Shown here piece after piece: positions 31,829 to 41,623 of a stretch of 64,000 nucleotides of DNA; the stretch's first letter is position 1; every line of letters begins with the position of its first letter. Position numbers and translations under genes: made by a program. Source of the DNA: UKL13-2 sp036394575 (GTDB lineage Bacteria > Pseudomonadota > Gammaproteobacteria > Burkholderiales > Usitatibacteraceae); contig DASWEY010000036.1 of NCBI GenBank assembly GCA_036394575.1, positions 1 through 64,000 on the forward strand, in the 5' to 3' direction. The notes below the pieces were generated by a model. That model saw only the letters and a list, made by a program, of their open reading frames with translations, searched no databases and had not been told where the DNA came from.

Positions 31829-33619
31829 AATCACATAAGAAATTTTTCCATCATTGCGCATATCGATCACGGCAAATCGACCCTTGCCGATCGCATCATC
31901 GAGCGCTGCGGAGGCTTGTCTTCGCGTGAGATGGAATCGCAAGTTCTTGATTCGATGGATCTTGAACGGGAACGCGGTATTACCATCAAGGCCCAGACTG
32001 CGGCGCTGAGTTATCAGGCACGTAACGGCGAAACTTACAACCTCAACCTTATCGACACGCCTGGCCATGTCGATTTTTCCTATGAGGTTTCGCGCTCGCT
32101 GTCCGCCTGTGAGGGCGCCTTGCTGGTGGTCGACGCCTCGCAAGGCGTGGAAGCGCAGACCGTCGCCAACTGTTATACGGCAGTGGAACTGGGTGTGGAA
32201 GTGGCACCGGTATTGAACAAGATCGACCTTCCTTCGGCCGATGTGGAACGAGTGAAAGCCGAGATCGAAGACATTATCGGCATCGACGCCTCGGATGCGG
32301 TGCAGTGCAGCGCCAAGACCGGAGTCGGCATCGACGATGTGATCGAAACCGTCATCGCCAAAATTCCGCCCCCCAAGGGCGACCCCGAGGCGCCTCTGAA
32401 GGCGTTGATCATCGACTCTTGGTTCGATAATTATGTCGGCGTGGTCATGCTGGTCCGGGTGGTCGATGGCGTATTGAAACCCAAGGACAAAATCCTGCTG
32501 ATGGCCACCGGCGCGCAGCATCTGGTTGAACAGGTTGGTGTATTCACGCCCAAATCGGTGGGACGCAACGAGCTGTCGGCCGGAGGCGTCGGTTTCATCA
32601 TCGCCGGCATCAAGGAATTGAAAGCCGCCAAGGTCGGCGACACCGTTACCCTGGTCGATCGTCCCGCCAGTGCAGCCTTGCCGGGCTTCAAGGAGATCAA
32701 GCCACAGGTGTTCGCCGGGCTCTATCCAATCGAGTCCAACCAGTACGATGCGTTGCGCGATGCGCTCACCAAATTGCAGCTGAACGATTCCTCGCTGCGT
32801 TTTGAGCCTGAAACCTCGCAGGCGCTGGGCTTCGGCTTTCGTTGCGGCTTCCTCGGCTTGTTGCATATGGAGATCGTGCAGGAACGCCTGGAACGTGAAT
32901 ACGATATGGAACTGATCACCACGGCGCCGACCGTGATCTACCAGATCGTGCAGAACGACGGCACCGTGACCGAAATCGAAAACCCCTCGCGTTTGCCGGA
33001 CCTTTCCAAAATAACGGAAATCCGCGAACCGATCATCACAGCCACCATGCTGATGCCGCAGGAGTACGTCGGCGCCGTGATCACCTTGTGCAACCAGAAG
33101 CGGGGTGCGCAGATCGATATGCAATACGCCGGCCGACAAGTGATCCTCAAATACGATATGCCCATGAATGAAGTCGTGATGGATTTCTTCGACAAGCTGA
33201 AATCCGTATCGCGCGGCTATGCATCGCTGGACTACGAATTCAAGGAGTACCGGGCCTCGGACCTGGTAAAGCTGGATATCCTGATCAATGGCGACAAGGT
33301 GGACGCGCTCTCCCTTATCGTTCACCGTGCCAACAGCCAGTACCGGGGCAGGGAACTTGCCGCGAAAATGCGCGAACTGATCCCGCGCCAGATGTTCGAT
33401 GTGGCCGTGCAGGCGGCGATCGGCGCCAACATCATTGCTCGCGAAAACGTCAAGGCGCTGCGCAAAAACGTGCTGGCCAAATGTTACGGCGGCGATATTT
33501 CGCGCAAACGCAAACTGCTGGAAAAACAGAAAGCCGGCAAGAAGCGCATGAAGCAGGTCGGCAGTGTTGAAATACCGCAGGAGGCCTTTCTGGCCATTCT
33601 GCAAGTCGAAGGAAAATAG
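31829..33619 (+). CDS. lepA: elongation factor 4 (LepA)
   Basis: This 596-residue translational GTPase back-translocates ribosomes. The N-terminus is MNHIRNFSIIAHIDHGKSTL, with G1 AHIDHGKS, G2 RGITIKAQ, G3 DTPGHVDF and G4 NKIDL. Domains II, III and the EF4-specific C-terminal domain are complete (LLHMEIVQERLEREYD, GYASLDYEFKEYR, KMRELIPRQMFDVAVQAAIG). The start at 31829 matches the family; an ATG at 31811 would add six residues. Confidence 0.97.
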   Translation, partial: NHIRNFSIIAHIDHGKSTLADRIIERCGGLSSREMESQVLDSMDLERERGITIKAQTAALSYQARNGETYNLNLIDTPGHVDFSYEVSRSLSACEGALLVVDASQGVEAQTVANCYTAVELGVEVAPVLNKIDLPSADVERVKAEIEDIIGIDASDAVQCSAKTGVGIDDVIETVIAKIPPPKGDPEAPLKALIIDSWFDNYVGVVMLVRVVDGVLKPKDKILLMATGAQHLVEQVGVFTPKSVGRNELSAGGVGFIIAGIKELKAAKVGDTVTLVDRPASAALPGFKEIKPQVFAGLYPIESNQYDALRDALTKLQLNDSSLRFEPETSQALGFGFRCGFLGLLHMEIVQERLEREYDMELITTAPTVIYQIVQNDGTVTEIENPSRLPDLSKITEIREPIITATMLMPQEYVGAVITLCNQKRGAQIDMQYAGRQVILKYDMPMNEVVMDFFDKLKSVSRGYASLDYEFKEYRASDLVKLDILINGDKVDALSLIVHRANSQYRGRELAAKMRELIPRQMFDVAVQAAIGANIIARENVKALRKNVLAKCYGGDISRKRKLLEKQKAGKKRMKQVGSVEIPQEAFLAILQVEGK

Positions 33620-33754
33620 CCTGGGCGGGTTCTGTCGCAGATTTGCCAGCTTTGGTCGCGCAGAAGCTGTCGGCCGGATGCGGACGAGGCACAATCCTGT
33701 GACAGGCGGCAGAACCGTTTTTAATACCAATAAGCGACAGAAGAGAGTTCAATA

Positions 33755-34750
33755 ATGAATTGGGAAATCTTGGGCTGGCTTGCACTGGCCATCAGCGGGG
33801 CGATCATTGTCGCCGGATTTTTCACCGGCAAGACGTCCAGCACCCCGGACAAGGTGCCAGCAGCACACCCTTTGCATATGTGGCTCGAGGTTGCCTGGCC
33901 GGTATTCTTCATTGCGGCGATGGGCATGCTGACACTGAAAGAAGTCCTGACCTTTGCTGCTGTGCTGCTATTGGCCACGGTGCTTACCGGCATCATCTGG
34001 CTGATCGATATCCTTGCATTCAGAAAGAACAGGACAGCCGCCTCGGGTGAACCGGTGCTGGTTGAAATGGCGCGCAGTTTTTTCCCGGTTATCCTGATCG
34101 TGTTTTTGCTGCGCTCTTTCCTTTACGAGCCCTTCAAGATTCCGTCGGGTTCGATGGTGCCTTCGCTGCTGGTCGGCGATTTCATTCTGGTCAATAAGTA
34201 CACCTATGGCGTGCGTTTGCCGGTGCTTAACAAGAAGATTGTCGACGTTAATCTGCCGCAGCGTTCCGATGTGATGGTGTTTCGTTACCCGGAAAACCCG
34301 AGCAAGGATTTCATCAAGCGGGTCGTTGGCTTGCCGGGCGATACCGTTTCGTACAGGAACAAGCAGCTCACCATCAACGGGAAGCCGATCCCGCAGGAAA
34401 GCGCGGGTCTGTTTACCGACATAGATGAGCGCATGAACATGAGCCAGTTTGAAAAATACAGCGAAAAACTGGGCGACAAGCCGCATATGATGATGGTGGA
34501 TCCGCGCAGGCCGTCGATCGATCTGCGCAACGTCCGGGAGTTTCCGAACAAGAACAATTGCGCTTACAATGAAGAGGGCATGACGTGCAAGGTACCGCCC
34601 GGTCATTACTTCATGATGGGCGACAGTCGCGACAACAGTGACGATGGTCGCTACTGGGGATTTGTGCCGGAAGAAAATATCGTCGGCAAGGCCGTTCTGA
34701 TCTGGATGAATTTCGGTGCCTTGAAGCGCATCGGTTTGTCGATCGAGTAA
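33755..34750 (+). CDS. lepB: signal peptidase I
   Basis: This 331-residue protein has N-terminal TM segments (about residues 5-22, 48-90 and 108-125). The catalytic serine is in PSGSMVPSLL (Ser133) and the catalytic lysine in DFIKRVVGLPGD (Lys188). Box E is GDSRDNSDDGRYWGFV. It cleaves signal peptides of exported proteins at the periplasmic side of the inner membrane. Longer than the minimal family size because of the extra N-terminal TM region, as usual in Betaproteobacteria. Confidence 0.95.
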   Translation: MNWEILGWLALAISGAIIVAGFFTGKTSSTPDKVPAAHPLHMWLEVAWPVFFIAAMGMLTLKEVLTFAAVLLLATVLTGIIWLIDILAFRKNRTAASGEPVLVEMARSFFPVILIVFLLRSFLYEPFKIPSGSMVPSLLVGDFILVNKYTYGVRLPVLNKKIVDVNLPQRSDVMVFRYPENPSKDFIKRVVGLPGDTVSYRNKQLTINGKPIPQESAGLFTDIDERMNMSQFEKYSEKLGDKPHMMMVDPRRPSIDLRNVREFPNKNNCAYNEEGMTCKVPPGHYFMMGDSRDNSDDGRYWGFVPEENIVGKAVLIWMNFGALKRIGLSIE

Positions 34751-34789
34751 TCAACAGATGAAGTCATTTAACGCGAAACAGGAGCGCAC

Positions 34790-35170
34790 ATGAACCAGGT
34801 AGTTCAATCTGCGAAACGCCAGCGCGGAATAGGTTTCTTTCCGCTGATAGTGATATTTGCCCTGGCGGGCGCCATCGTGTTGCTGGCCTTGAAGATCATT
34901 CCGGCCTATATCGATTATTTTGCGATCAAGCGCATTGTGGCCGCGATGGCGACTTCGGAAGAAGTGAAATCAGGATCGGTGGCCGAGATCAAGCGCAGTT
35001 TCGAACGCCGCATGGTGGTGGATTATGCGACAGCCATCACTTCGGAGGACCTCGAGGTCACCAAGGAAGGCAACGAAACCGTAGTTCGGGCCGCATGGAC
35101 CCAGCGCATACCCCTGTTCGCCAATTACACCCTGCTGATCGATTTCGCCGTCAGCACAGCGGACAAGTAG
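34790..35170 (+). CDS. DUF4845 membrane protein
   Basis: This 126-residue protein has one N-terminal TM helix (about residues 17-37, FFPLIVIFALAGAIVLLALK) and a small periplasmic domain. It occurs between lepB and rnc in Betaproteobacteria. Function unknown. It resembles a minor-pilin-like single-pass protein only in size. Confidence 0.85.
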   Translation: MNQVVQSAKRQRGIGFFPLIVIFALAGAIVLLALKIIPAYIDYFAIKRIVAAMATSEEVKSGSVAEIKRSFERRMVVDYATAITSEDLEVTKEGNETVVRAAWTQRIPLFANYTLLIDFAVSTADK

Positions 35171-35194
35171 AACATTACGAGCTGCGCCGCCATA

Positions 35195-35881
35195 TTGGAC
35201 ACACGCCAGGCGCTTCAGCACAAGCTGGGTCATCAGTTCGCACAGCAGGCCCTGTTGGAACAGGCGCTGACCCACCGCAGCTTTGGTGTTCCCCACAACG
35301 AGCGTCTGGAATTTCTGGGCGACAGCGTTTTGAACTGCGCCGTCGCCCGCCTGATTTTCAATCGCTACGAAGCAATGCCGGAAGGGGATTTGAGTCGCCT
35401 GCGCGCCAACCTCGTAAACCAGGTGGTGCTGGCGGAAGTGGCCGCGACCCTGGCGCTTGGCGCATTATTGAGACTGGGAGAAGGCGAACTGAAGACGGGC
35501 GGATCGACACGTCCGTCCATTCTGGCTGATGCCGTGGAAGCCTTGCTGGGGGCGGTTTTTCTCGACGCCGGCTTTGATCGGGCTCAGGCAGTAATTGAAT
35601 CCCTGTTCTCGGCGCGGATCGATAACCTCAGTCGCGAGGCTCCCGCAAAGGACGCAAAGACCACACTACAGGAGTGGCTGCAGGCGCGCCGCCTGTCCTT
35701 GCCGCGTTACACCGTACTGAAGATCGACGGCGAAGCGCATCGGCAGATATTCTTTGTGCGATGCGAAGTTGAATCGGAAAGAATATCTGCCACAGGCACC
35801 GGCCCCAGCCGGCGCGCCGCAGAACAAGATGCCGCTGCGCAGGCTTATGCTCTGCTTGCCGGTGTTTCAAAGCATGACTAA
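35195..35881 (+). CDS. rnc: ribonuclease III
   Basis: This 228-residue double-strand RNA endonuclease has the nuclease signature ERLEFLGDSVLNCAVARLIF and acidic residues at EAVLGAVFLDAGF-like positions (ADAVEALLGAVFLDAG). The C-terminal dsRNA-binding domain covers about residues 155-222. The start codon is TTG at 35195, the only candidate giving the family N-terminus. Just upstream of era. Confidence 0.95.
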   Translation: MDTRQALQHKLGHQFAQQALLEQALTHRSFGVPHNERLEFLGDSVLNCAVARLIFNRYEAMPEGDLSRLRANLVNQVVLAEVAATLALGALLRLGEGELKTGGSTRPSILADAVEALLGAVFLDAGFDRAQAVIESLFSARIDNLSREAPAKDAKTTLQEWLQARRLSLPRYTVLKIDGEAHRQIFFVRCEVESERISATGTGPSRRAAEQDAAAQAYALLAGVSKHD

Positions 35882-35893
35882 CCGGAAAATGAC

Positions 35894-36793
35894 GTGACGG
35901 AAAACGAGGCAGAAAATTTTCGCTGTGGGGCGATCGCGATCGTCGGCAGACCCAATGTCGGCAAGTCGACTTTGCTCAATCATCTGATCGGGCAAAAGGT
36001 GAGCATCACCTCCAAAAAAGCGCAAACCACGCGCCATCGCATTACCGGCATATTCACCGACGAATCGGCGCAATTCCTGTTTCTCGACACCCCGGGCTTC
36101 CAGAAGACACACGAGAACGCGCTGAACAAGATACTCAACCGCACCGTCGGCCAGGCCGCCTCGGATGCCGATGTCCTGCTGTTTGTCACCGAGGCGCTGA
36201 AGTTTTCGGAGCTGGACGAAGTGGTACTGCGGGCGCTCGACAAGAAGACGCCGACGATCCTGGTGGTAAACAAAACCGACCGAATCGAAGACAAATCGCG
36301 GCTGATGAATTTTATGCAAGAGATGCAAGCGCGATATTCTTTCGCCGCGATTGTACCGACCAGCGTCAAGGTGGCCGCTTCCATCGCCGAATTGAAAAAA
36401 GCGATCAAGCCGTTGTTGCCGCCTGGCCCCGCGATCTTTCCGCCGGACGAGATTACCGACAAGTCGGAGCGCTTCATGGCTTCCGAATTCATTCGCGAAA
36501 AAGTGTTCCGCCAGGTTGGCGATGAACTCCCCTACAGCGTCAGTGTCACGATCGAAAAATTCGAGGTCGAGGGCAACCTGCGGCGAATTTTCGCCAATAT
36601 TGTCGTCGACAAGAACAGCCAGAAAGCCATTCTCATCGGCACCAAGGGCGAGCGACTCAAGCGTATCGGCACCGACGCGCGCAAGGACATGGAAGCGACC
36701 TTTGGCGGCAAGGTCTACCTGGAACTGTTTGTGCGGGTCAAGAAGGGCTGGGCGGACGACGAGGCCCTGCTGCGCCAGTACGGCTACGAATAA
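35894..36793 (+). CDS. era: GTPase Era
   Basis: This 299-residue ribosome-assembly GTPase has G1 GRPNVGKST, G3 DTPGF, G4 NKTD and a C-terminal KH domain with ILIGTKGERLKRIG. It starts with GTG at 35894. It acts on 16S rRNA maturation. The rnc-era order is conserved, and era is separated from rnc by only 12 bp. Confidence 0.96.
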   Translation: MTENEAENFRCGAIAIVGRPNVGKSTLLNHLIGQKVSITSKKAQTTRHRITGIFTDESAQFLFLDTPGFQKTHENALNKILNRTVGQAASDADVLLFVTEALKFSELDEVVLRALDKKTPTILVVNKTDRIEDKSRLMNFMQEMQARYSFAAIVPTSVKVAASIAELKKAIKPLLPPGPAIFPPDEITDKSERFMASEFIREKVFRQVGDELPYSVSVTIEKFEVEGNLRRIFANIVVDKNSQKAILIGTKGERLKRIGTDARKDMEATFGGKVYLELFVRVKKGWADDEALLRQYGYE

Positions 36794-36801
36794 ACGGGAC
36801 C

Positions 36802-37548
36802 ATGCGGCTTGTAGGCGATTCCAGCGCCGGGTTCGTGTTGCACAGCTACCCGTATCGCGAAACCAGTCTGATTGTCGAGAGCTTTACGCGCTCGCACGGC
36901 CGTATGGTGTTCGTTGCCAAGGGCGCCAAGCGTCCCGCCAGCGCCATGAAAGGGGCGCTGAATCCGTTCCAGCGCCTGTTGTTCAACTGGTTCGGCAAGG
37001 CCGAAATGAAAACGCTGAAATCGGTCGAACATGGACGCATCTTTCCCCAGTTGAACGGCTCCGCACTGATGTCGGCGTTTTACATGAATGAGTTGTTGCT
37101 CAAGCTTGCGCACCGGGAGGATGCTCATGAGGCGCTATTCGATGCCTACGAAGCCGCAGTGATGCAGCTCTCGGGCGCCGAGGCGCCACTCGAAATTCGC
37201 GGGATCGGTACGGTGCTGCGACGCTTTGAAATCGCCTTGCTGCGCGAACTCGGTTACGCCCTGATGCTGGTTGAAGAGGCGGATACACATCAGCCGATTA
37301 TTGCCGCCGGCCAGTACCTTTACCTGCTCGAACGCGGTCCGGTGGCCCTCGGACGCATTGCCCGGCAGGCGACCGGCGATGGATTACAATTGAACGGCAA
37401 AACGCTGCTGGACATGCAGGCCGGGGATTTCACCGACCCGGTCACCCAGCAGCAATCCAAACAACTCATGCGCCGCGCAATCAATCATATGCTGGGCGAC
37501 AAGCCTTTGCATACCCGTCAGCTGATACGCGAATTGCAGGGCAGCTGA
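36802..37548 (+). CDS. recO: DNA repair protein RecO
   Basis: This 248-residue protein has an N-terminal OB-fold (FVLHSYPYRETSLIVESFTR, then HGRMVFVAKGAKRP). The helical zinc-lobe region follows (MNELLLKLAHREDAHEALFD). It helps RecR load RecA at gaps. The usual zinc cysteines are absent, as in many proteobacterial RecO proteins. Starts 8 bp after era. Confidence 0.93.
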   Translation: MRLVGDSSAGFVLHSYPYRETSLIVESFTRSHGRMVFVAKGAKRPASAMKGALNPFQRLLFNWFGKAEMKTLKSVEHGRIFPQLNGSALMSAFYMNELLLKLAHREDAHEALFDAYEAAVMQLSGAEAPLEIRGIGTVLRRFEIALLRELGYALMLVEEADTHQPIIAAGQYLYLLERGPVALGRIARQATGDGLQLNGKTLLDMQAGDFTDPVTQQQSKQLMRRAINHMLGDKPLHTRQLIRELQGS

Positions 37549-37590
37549 CAGCAGGCAATTTGCGCACAGTCCCGACCGCTTCAGAATCCT

Positions 37591-38349
37591 ATGGCCAAAC
37601 TCAGCGTCAACGTCAACAAGGTCGCTTTGCTGCGCAACACCCGATCCCTGGGCATACCGAGCGTGCTGCAGGCTGCGCGCATCGCCTTGCAGGCCGGGGC
37701 GCATGGCATTACGGTGCATCCGCGTCCGGATCAGCGGCATATTCGCCCGCACGATGTATACGAACTCGCGGCGCTGCTCAGGGATTGGCCGCAGGCCGAG
37801 TTCAATATAGAGGGCAATCCCCTTCACGGCCTGCTGGAGTTTGTACGGGAAACGCATCCGCAGCAATGCACACTGGTCCCGGACGACACAGCGCAATCGA
37901 CCTCCGATCATGGCTGGGATCTGCCCAGGGACGCGCCACGACTGGCCCCCCTGATTGCCGAGCTGAAAGCCTTGGGTGTACGTGTCAGCCTGTTCATGGA
38001 TCCGCTTCCCGGGGCCATGCCCCATGCCAAGGAACTGGGTGCCGACCGAGTCGAGCTCTACACCGAGCCTTATGCGCGGGCTTTCGGGAACGCCGAACAG
38101 GCCACGGTATTGCAAAGCTATATTGACACCGCTGTCGCCGCGCAGCGCTGCGGCTTGGGCGTCAATGCGGGGCATGATCTCAATTTGCAGAACCTGTCGG
38201 TGTTTCTGCGCGGTGTGCCACAACTGTTGGAGGTGTCGATCGGGCACGCGCTGATTGCCGATGCGCTGGAATTCGGCATGGCGGATACCGTGCGGCAATA
38301 CCTGACTGCCTCCGGCAATGCACCGTCGTCTGAATCCGGATACACATGA
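37591..38349 (+). CDS. pdxJ: pyridoxine 5'-phosphate synthase
   Basis: This 252-residue TIM-barrel enzyme makes pyridoxine phosphate from 3-amino-1-hydroxyacetone 1-phosphate and deoxyxylulose 5-phosphate. The family start is LSVNVNKVALLRNTR. Diagnostic segments are GAHGITVHPRPDQRHI, QCTLVPDD, FMDPLP and GLGVNAGHDLN. It overlaps acpS by 4 bp. Confidence 0.96.
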   Translation: MAKLSVNVNKVALLRNTRSLGIPSVLQAARIALQAGAHGITVHPRPDQRHIRPHDVYELAALLRDWPQAEFNIEGNPLHGLLEFVRETHPQQCTLVPDDTAQSTSDHGWDLPRDAPRLAPLIAELKALGVRVSLFMDPLPGAMPHAKELGADRVELYTEPYARAFGNAEQATVLQSYIDTAVAAQRCGLGVNAGHDLNLQNLSVFLRGVPQLLEVSIGHALIADALEFGMADTVRQYLTASGNAPSSESGYT

Positions 38350-38726
38350 TTTTTGGCATCGGCACGGATATCGTCAGTATCAAGCGGATCGAAGATTCGC
38401 TGTTTCGCTTCGGCGATCGTTTCCTGCACCGGGTTCTGAACGAAGACGAAGTCGCTGAATACGCGCAGTCCTCGCAACCGGCGCGCTTCCTGGCCAAGCG
38501 GTTTGCCGTCAAGGAAGCGTTTTCCAAGGCCTTCGGCACCGGCATAGGTGTCGATGTCGGCTGGCACGATATTTCGGTGAGGCATGACGCGCGCGGCAAA
38601 CCCCTGGTGAGCCCGTCCGTGCCGATGGCGGCCAGACTCGCTGCGCGGAATATCTCCTCGATGCATGTGTCGATTTCGGACGAATCTGAACATGCAATCG
38701 CCTTTGTAGTCCTGGAAAAAACATGA
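38346..38726 (+). CDS. acpS: holo-[acyl-carrier-protein] synthase
   Basis: This 126-residue phosphopantetheinyl transferase starts MIFGIGTDIVSIKRIEDSL. The catalytic core is ARFLAKRFAVKEAFSKAFG. It transfers phosphopantetheine from CoA to ACP. Overlaps pdxJ and nagZ by 4 bp each, so translation of the three is coupled. Confidence 0.96.
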   Translation: MIFGIGTDIVSIKRIEDSLFRFGDRFLHRVLNEDEVAEYAQSSQPARFLAKRFAVKEAFSKAFGTGIGVDVGWHDISVRHDARGKPLVSPSVPMAARLAARNISSMHVSISDESEHAIAFVVLEKT

Positions 38727-39760
38727 CCCTGAAGGTTCCGCTCGGCCCCGTGGTGGCCGATGTAATCGGCCTGCAACTCAACGAGGAAGATGTGGCACGT
38801 TTGCGGCATCCCCTGGTGGGCGCGGTGATCCTGTTCGCCAGGAACTATGCTTCACCGGAGCAACTGAAACGGCTGACGGCCAGTATCCGGGCGCTGCGCG
38901 AACCGGCGCTGTTGATTGCCGTGGATCACGAGGGTGGCAGAGTGCAGCGCTTTCGTGCGGGTTTTACCGCCATTCCGTCGATGCGCACCTTCGGCGAACT
39001 CTGGCAGCGCAGCGAAGCGGATGCGTTGAAAGCGGCGCTGGATTGTGGATACATAATGGGGGCGGAATTGGCAGCCCACGGCATCGACTTCAGTTTCGCG
39101 CCGGTGCTCGACCTCGATTGGGGAGAAAGCGGTGTCATTGGCAATCGTGCCTTTCATCGCCAGCCGCATATCGTTGCCGCGCTCGCAGGCGCGCTGATGC
39201 GCGGCCTGCGCGAGGCGGGAATGGCCAATTGCGGCAAGCATTTTCCGGGGCATGGCTATGTCAGGGCGGATTCGCACCATGATATTGCTCGCGACGAACG
39301 CCGTCTGGGAGCGATTTCCGCGCAGGATCTGGTTCCATTTCAAATGCTGGCTGAGGAACTGGATTCGGTAATGCCCGCCCATGTGATCTATGCGCAAATC
39401 GATGCGCAACCAGCCGGGTTTTCAAAAATCTGGCTGCAACAGGTCCTACGCGTTCAGCTCGGCTTCAAGGGATTGATTTTTTCCGACGACCTGTCGATGG
39501 AAGGCGCATCGGTTGCGGGCGGGGTGGTGGCGCGTGCCGAAGCCGCGCTCGATGCGGGTTGCGATATGGTGCTGCTGTGCAATGATCCGCCGCGCTGCGA
39601 TGAACTGCTGTCCGGACTGGCCGCGCGGGGCGCAATCGCCGGCAGCGGGCTTGCCGGTCGCCTGCAGCGCATGCGCGCAGGGGGCCGAACCTCCGACCTG
39701 GCTACCGATCCCCGCTACCAGGCGGCGCGTGCCAGTGTGGCGGGCGTCGGTCTCGATTGA
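38723..39760 (+). CDS. nagZ: beta-N-acetylhexosaminidase NagZ
   Basis: This 345-residue GH3 enzyme removes GlcNAc from peptidoglycan fragments in the cytoplasm. The substrate motif KHFPGHGYVRADSHHD holds the catalytic His. The nucleophile Asp lies in IFSDDLSMEGA. The N-terminal segment LLIAVDHEGGRVQRF is diagnostic. It overlaps acpS and earP. Confidence 0.94.
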   Translation: MTLKVPLGPVVADVIGLQLNEEDVARLRHPLVGAVILFARNYASPEQLKRLTASIRALREPALLIAVDHEGGRVQRFRAGFTAIPSMRTFGELWQRSEADALKAALDCGYIMGAELAAHGIDFSFAPVLDLDWGESGVIGNRAFHRQPHIVAALAGALMRGLREAGMANCGKHFPGHGYVRADSHHDIARDERRLGAISAQDLVPFQMLAEELDSVMPAHVIYAQIDAQPAGFSKIWLQQVLRVQLGFKGLIFSDDLSMEGASVAGGVVARAEAALDAGCDMVLLCNDPPRCDELLSGLAARGAIAGSGLAGRLQRMRAGGRTSDLATDPRYQAARASVAGVGLD

Positions 39761-40848
39761 AAGCAGACGCGTTTCCCAGCGGCGATATCTTTTGCCACGT
39801 CGTCGATAATTTTGGCGACATCGGTATCACCTGGCGCCTTGCGCGGCAACTCGGCAATGAATTCGGTATCAAGATGCGGCTGGTTGTGGATGATCTGTTC
39901 AGCTTGCAGAAACTGGTGCCGGCCACCAACCCGCACAAGGATGAGCAACAGATTGAGGGTGTCGCTGTGCATCGCTGGCATCGATCAATCGCGCTTGCGC
40001 CATCGGACCTGGTCATCGAAGCCTTCGGCTGCGAGCTCCCAGCCCCCTATATTGCCGCGATGGCGGCTGCGCCCAGACCGCCGGTCTGGCTCAATCTGGA
40101 ATACCTGAGTGCGGAATCCTGGGTGGATGGGCACCATTTATTGCCTTCCATTCATCCGCCTACCGGGCTCCATAAGTATTTTTTCTTCCCGGGCTTTGGC
40201 GCAAATACCGGCGGACTGCTGCGTGAACGGGGCTTGTTCGCACAACGGGACCGCTTCATGCATGACCGGAAGAAGCAAACCGGGGGACTCAAGGTGTTCA
40301 TCTTTGCCTACCCGAATTCTGCCTTGCCGGCACTGCTGGGTGCTTTGGAAGTTACCGCAAGCGCAGGGCCCGGGCTGCGGTGCACCATTCCGGCAGGCGC
40401 GCTGGCCGACCATGCCAGAAAATTAGCCACCAGGCTGAATCTATTCTTGCCGGCGTTTGTCGCGCAGCAAGATTTTGACGAAATGCTGTGGTCTCAAGAC
40501 ATTCTTTTCGTTCGCGGCGAGGACTCTTTCATACGTGCGCAATGGGCCGCCAAGCCATTCATCTGGCAAATTTATCCTCAGACAGAAGGAGTGCATTGGG
40601 CCAAGTTGGATGCATTTCTCGATTTATATTGTGCCGGCCTCGCGACCGCCCCCGCGGGCGCCTTGCGCAGGCTGACGCATGCATGGAATGCCGAGGACAA
40701 GGCGGGCCTGGCAGCAGCGTGGGATGGCTTTATGGCGCAGTCAGGCGCGTTGCAGGAACATGCCATTTGGTGGGCGGAGGAGCTTGCAAAAAGCCCCGAT
40801 TTGGCGACCAATTTGGTGACTTTCTACCGGAAAACCGCTAAAATTTAA
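39757..40848 (+). CDS. earP: EF-P arginine rhamnosyltransferase EarP
   Basis: This 363-residue glycosyltransferase (GT-B fold) has the conserved N-terminal motif VVDNFGDIGITWRLARQL. In its second half are the nucleotide-sugar contacts DEMLWSQDILFVRGEDSF and KPFIWQIYPQTE. It attaches rhamnose to Arg32 of EF-P. It starts with TTG overlapping the nagZ stop. The efp gene follows 108 bp downstream, which fits the pair. Confidence 0.95.
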   Translation: MKADAFPSGDIFCHVVDNFGDIGITWRLARQLGNEFGIKMRLVVDDLFSLQKLVPATNPHKDEQQIEGVAVHRWHRSIALAPSDLVIEAFGCELPAPYIAAMAAAPRPPVWLNLEYLSAESWVDGHHLLPSIHPPTGLHKYFFFPGFGANTGGLLRERGLFAQRDRFMHDRKKQTGGLKVFIFAYPNSALPALLGALEVTASAGPGLRCTIPAGALADHARKLATRLNLFLPAFVAQQDFDEMLWSQDILFVRGEDSFIRAQWAAKPFIWQIYPQTEGVHWAKLDAFLDLYCAGLATAPAGALRRLTHAWNAEDKAGLAAAWDGFMAQSGALQEHAIWWAEELAKSPDLATNLVTFYRKTAKI

Positions 40849-40956
40849 AGCTTTGCTGGGCCCGATTTACCAATAAATGCGCCTTGAACGCATCTCCGGA
40901 TTCCCTGAGTTTCCGGCCGGCCAGCTTGTATACCCCAACTGCTCGAAAGTTTATCC

Positions 40957-41511
40957 ATGAAAATCGCACAAGAACTCCGCGCCGGCAATGTCGTCATGAT
41001 CGGCAAGGATCCGATGGTTGTTTTGAGGGCCGAATACAACAAGGGCGGACGCAGCGCCGCCGTGGTCAAGATGAAGTTCAAGAATTTGCTTACCGCTTCC
41101 GGTATGGAGACGGTCTACAAGGCTGACGACAAGTTTGAAGTGGTCTCGCTGGAGAAGAAGGAAGTGACCTACTCCTACTTCTCCGACCCCATGTATGTAT
41201 TCATGGATGCCGAATACAACCAGTATGAGGTTGAGGCCGAGAACATGGGCGATGCACTCAACTACCTGGAAGACGGCATGGCCTGCGAATTGACGTTTTA
41301 TGACGGTCGCGCCATTTCGGTCGAGCTGCCGACTTCCGTCGTCCGCGAAATCACCACCGATCCCGCCGTTCGCGGCGATACCTCGGGCAAAGTCATGAAG
41401 CCGGCCACCTTGGTTGGCACCGGTTATCAGGTGTCTGTGCCCCTGTTCTGCGAAAGCGGCGACAAGATCGAGATCGATACTCGCACCGGCGAATACCGCC
41501 GTCGCGTATAG
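40957..41511 (+). CDS. efp: elongation factor P
   Basis: This 184-residue factor has the acceptor loop NKGGRSAAV with Arg32, the residue rhamnosylated by EarP, instead of Lys34 used by EpmA-type organisms. The three beta-barrel domains are complete, ending GEYRRRV. It relieves ribosome stalling at polyproline. A terminator follows at 41555-41589. Confidence 0.97.
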   Translation: MKIAQELRAGNVVMIGKDPMVVLRAEYNKGGRSAAVVKMKFKNLLTASGMETVYKADDKFEVVSLEKKEVTYSYFSDPMYVFMDAEYNQYEVEAENMGDALNYLEDGMACELTFYDGRAISVELPTSVVREITTDPAVRGDTSGKVMKPATLVGTGYQVSVPLFCESGDKIEIDTRTGEYRRRV

Positions 41512-41554
41512 TTCGCGGCTGGTTTCCCGCACAGCGGGATTCGCAGCGGCATGC

Positions 41555-41589
41555 CAAGGGCACGGAACTCCGTGCCCTTGTTGCTTCTG
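41555..41589 (+). terminator. intrinsic terminator after efp
   Basis: An 11-bp stem CAAGGGCACGG / CCGTGCCCTTG with loop AACT is followed by TTGCTTCTG. It lies 44 bp after the efp stop. Confidence 0.75.
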
Positions 41590-41623
41590 CAGTTTCCGCC
41601 GCTGTTTCTGCCATTTGAAAGCC

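Noticed and set aside
31766..33730. 654-codon minus-strand ORF
   Set aside because: Antisense to lepA, which is certain.
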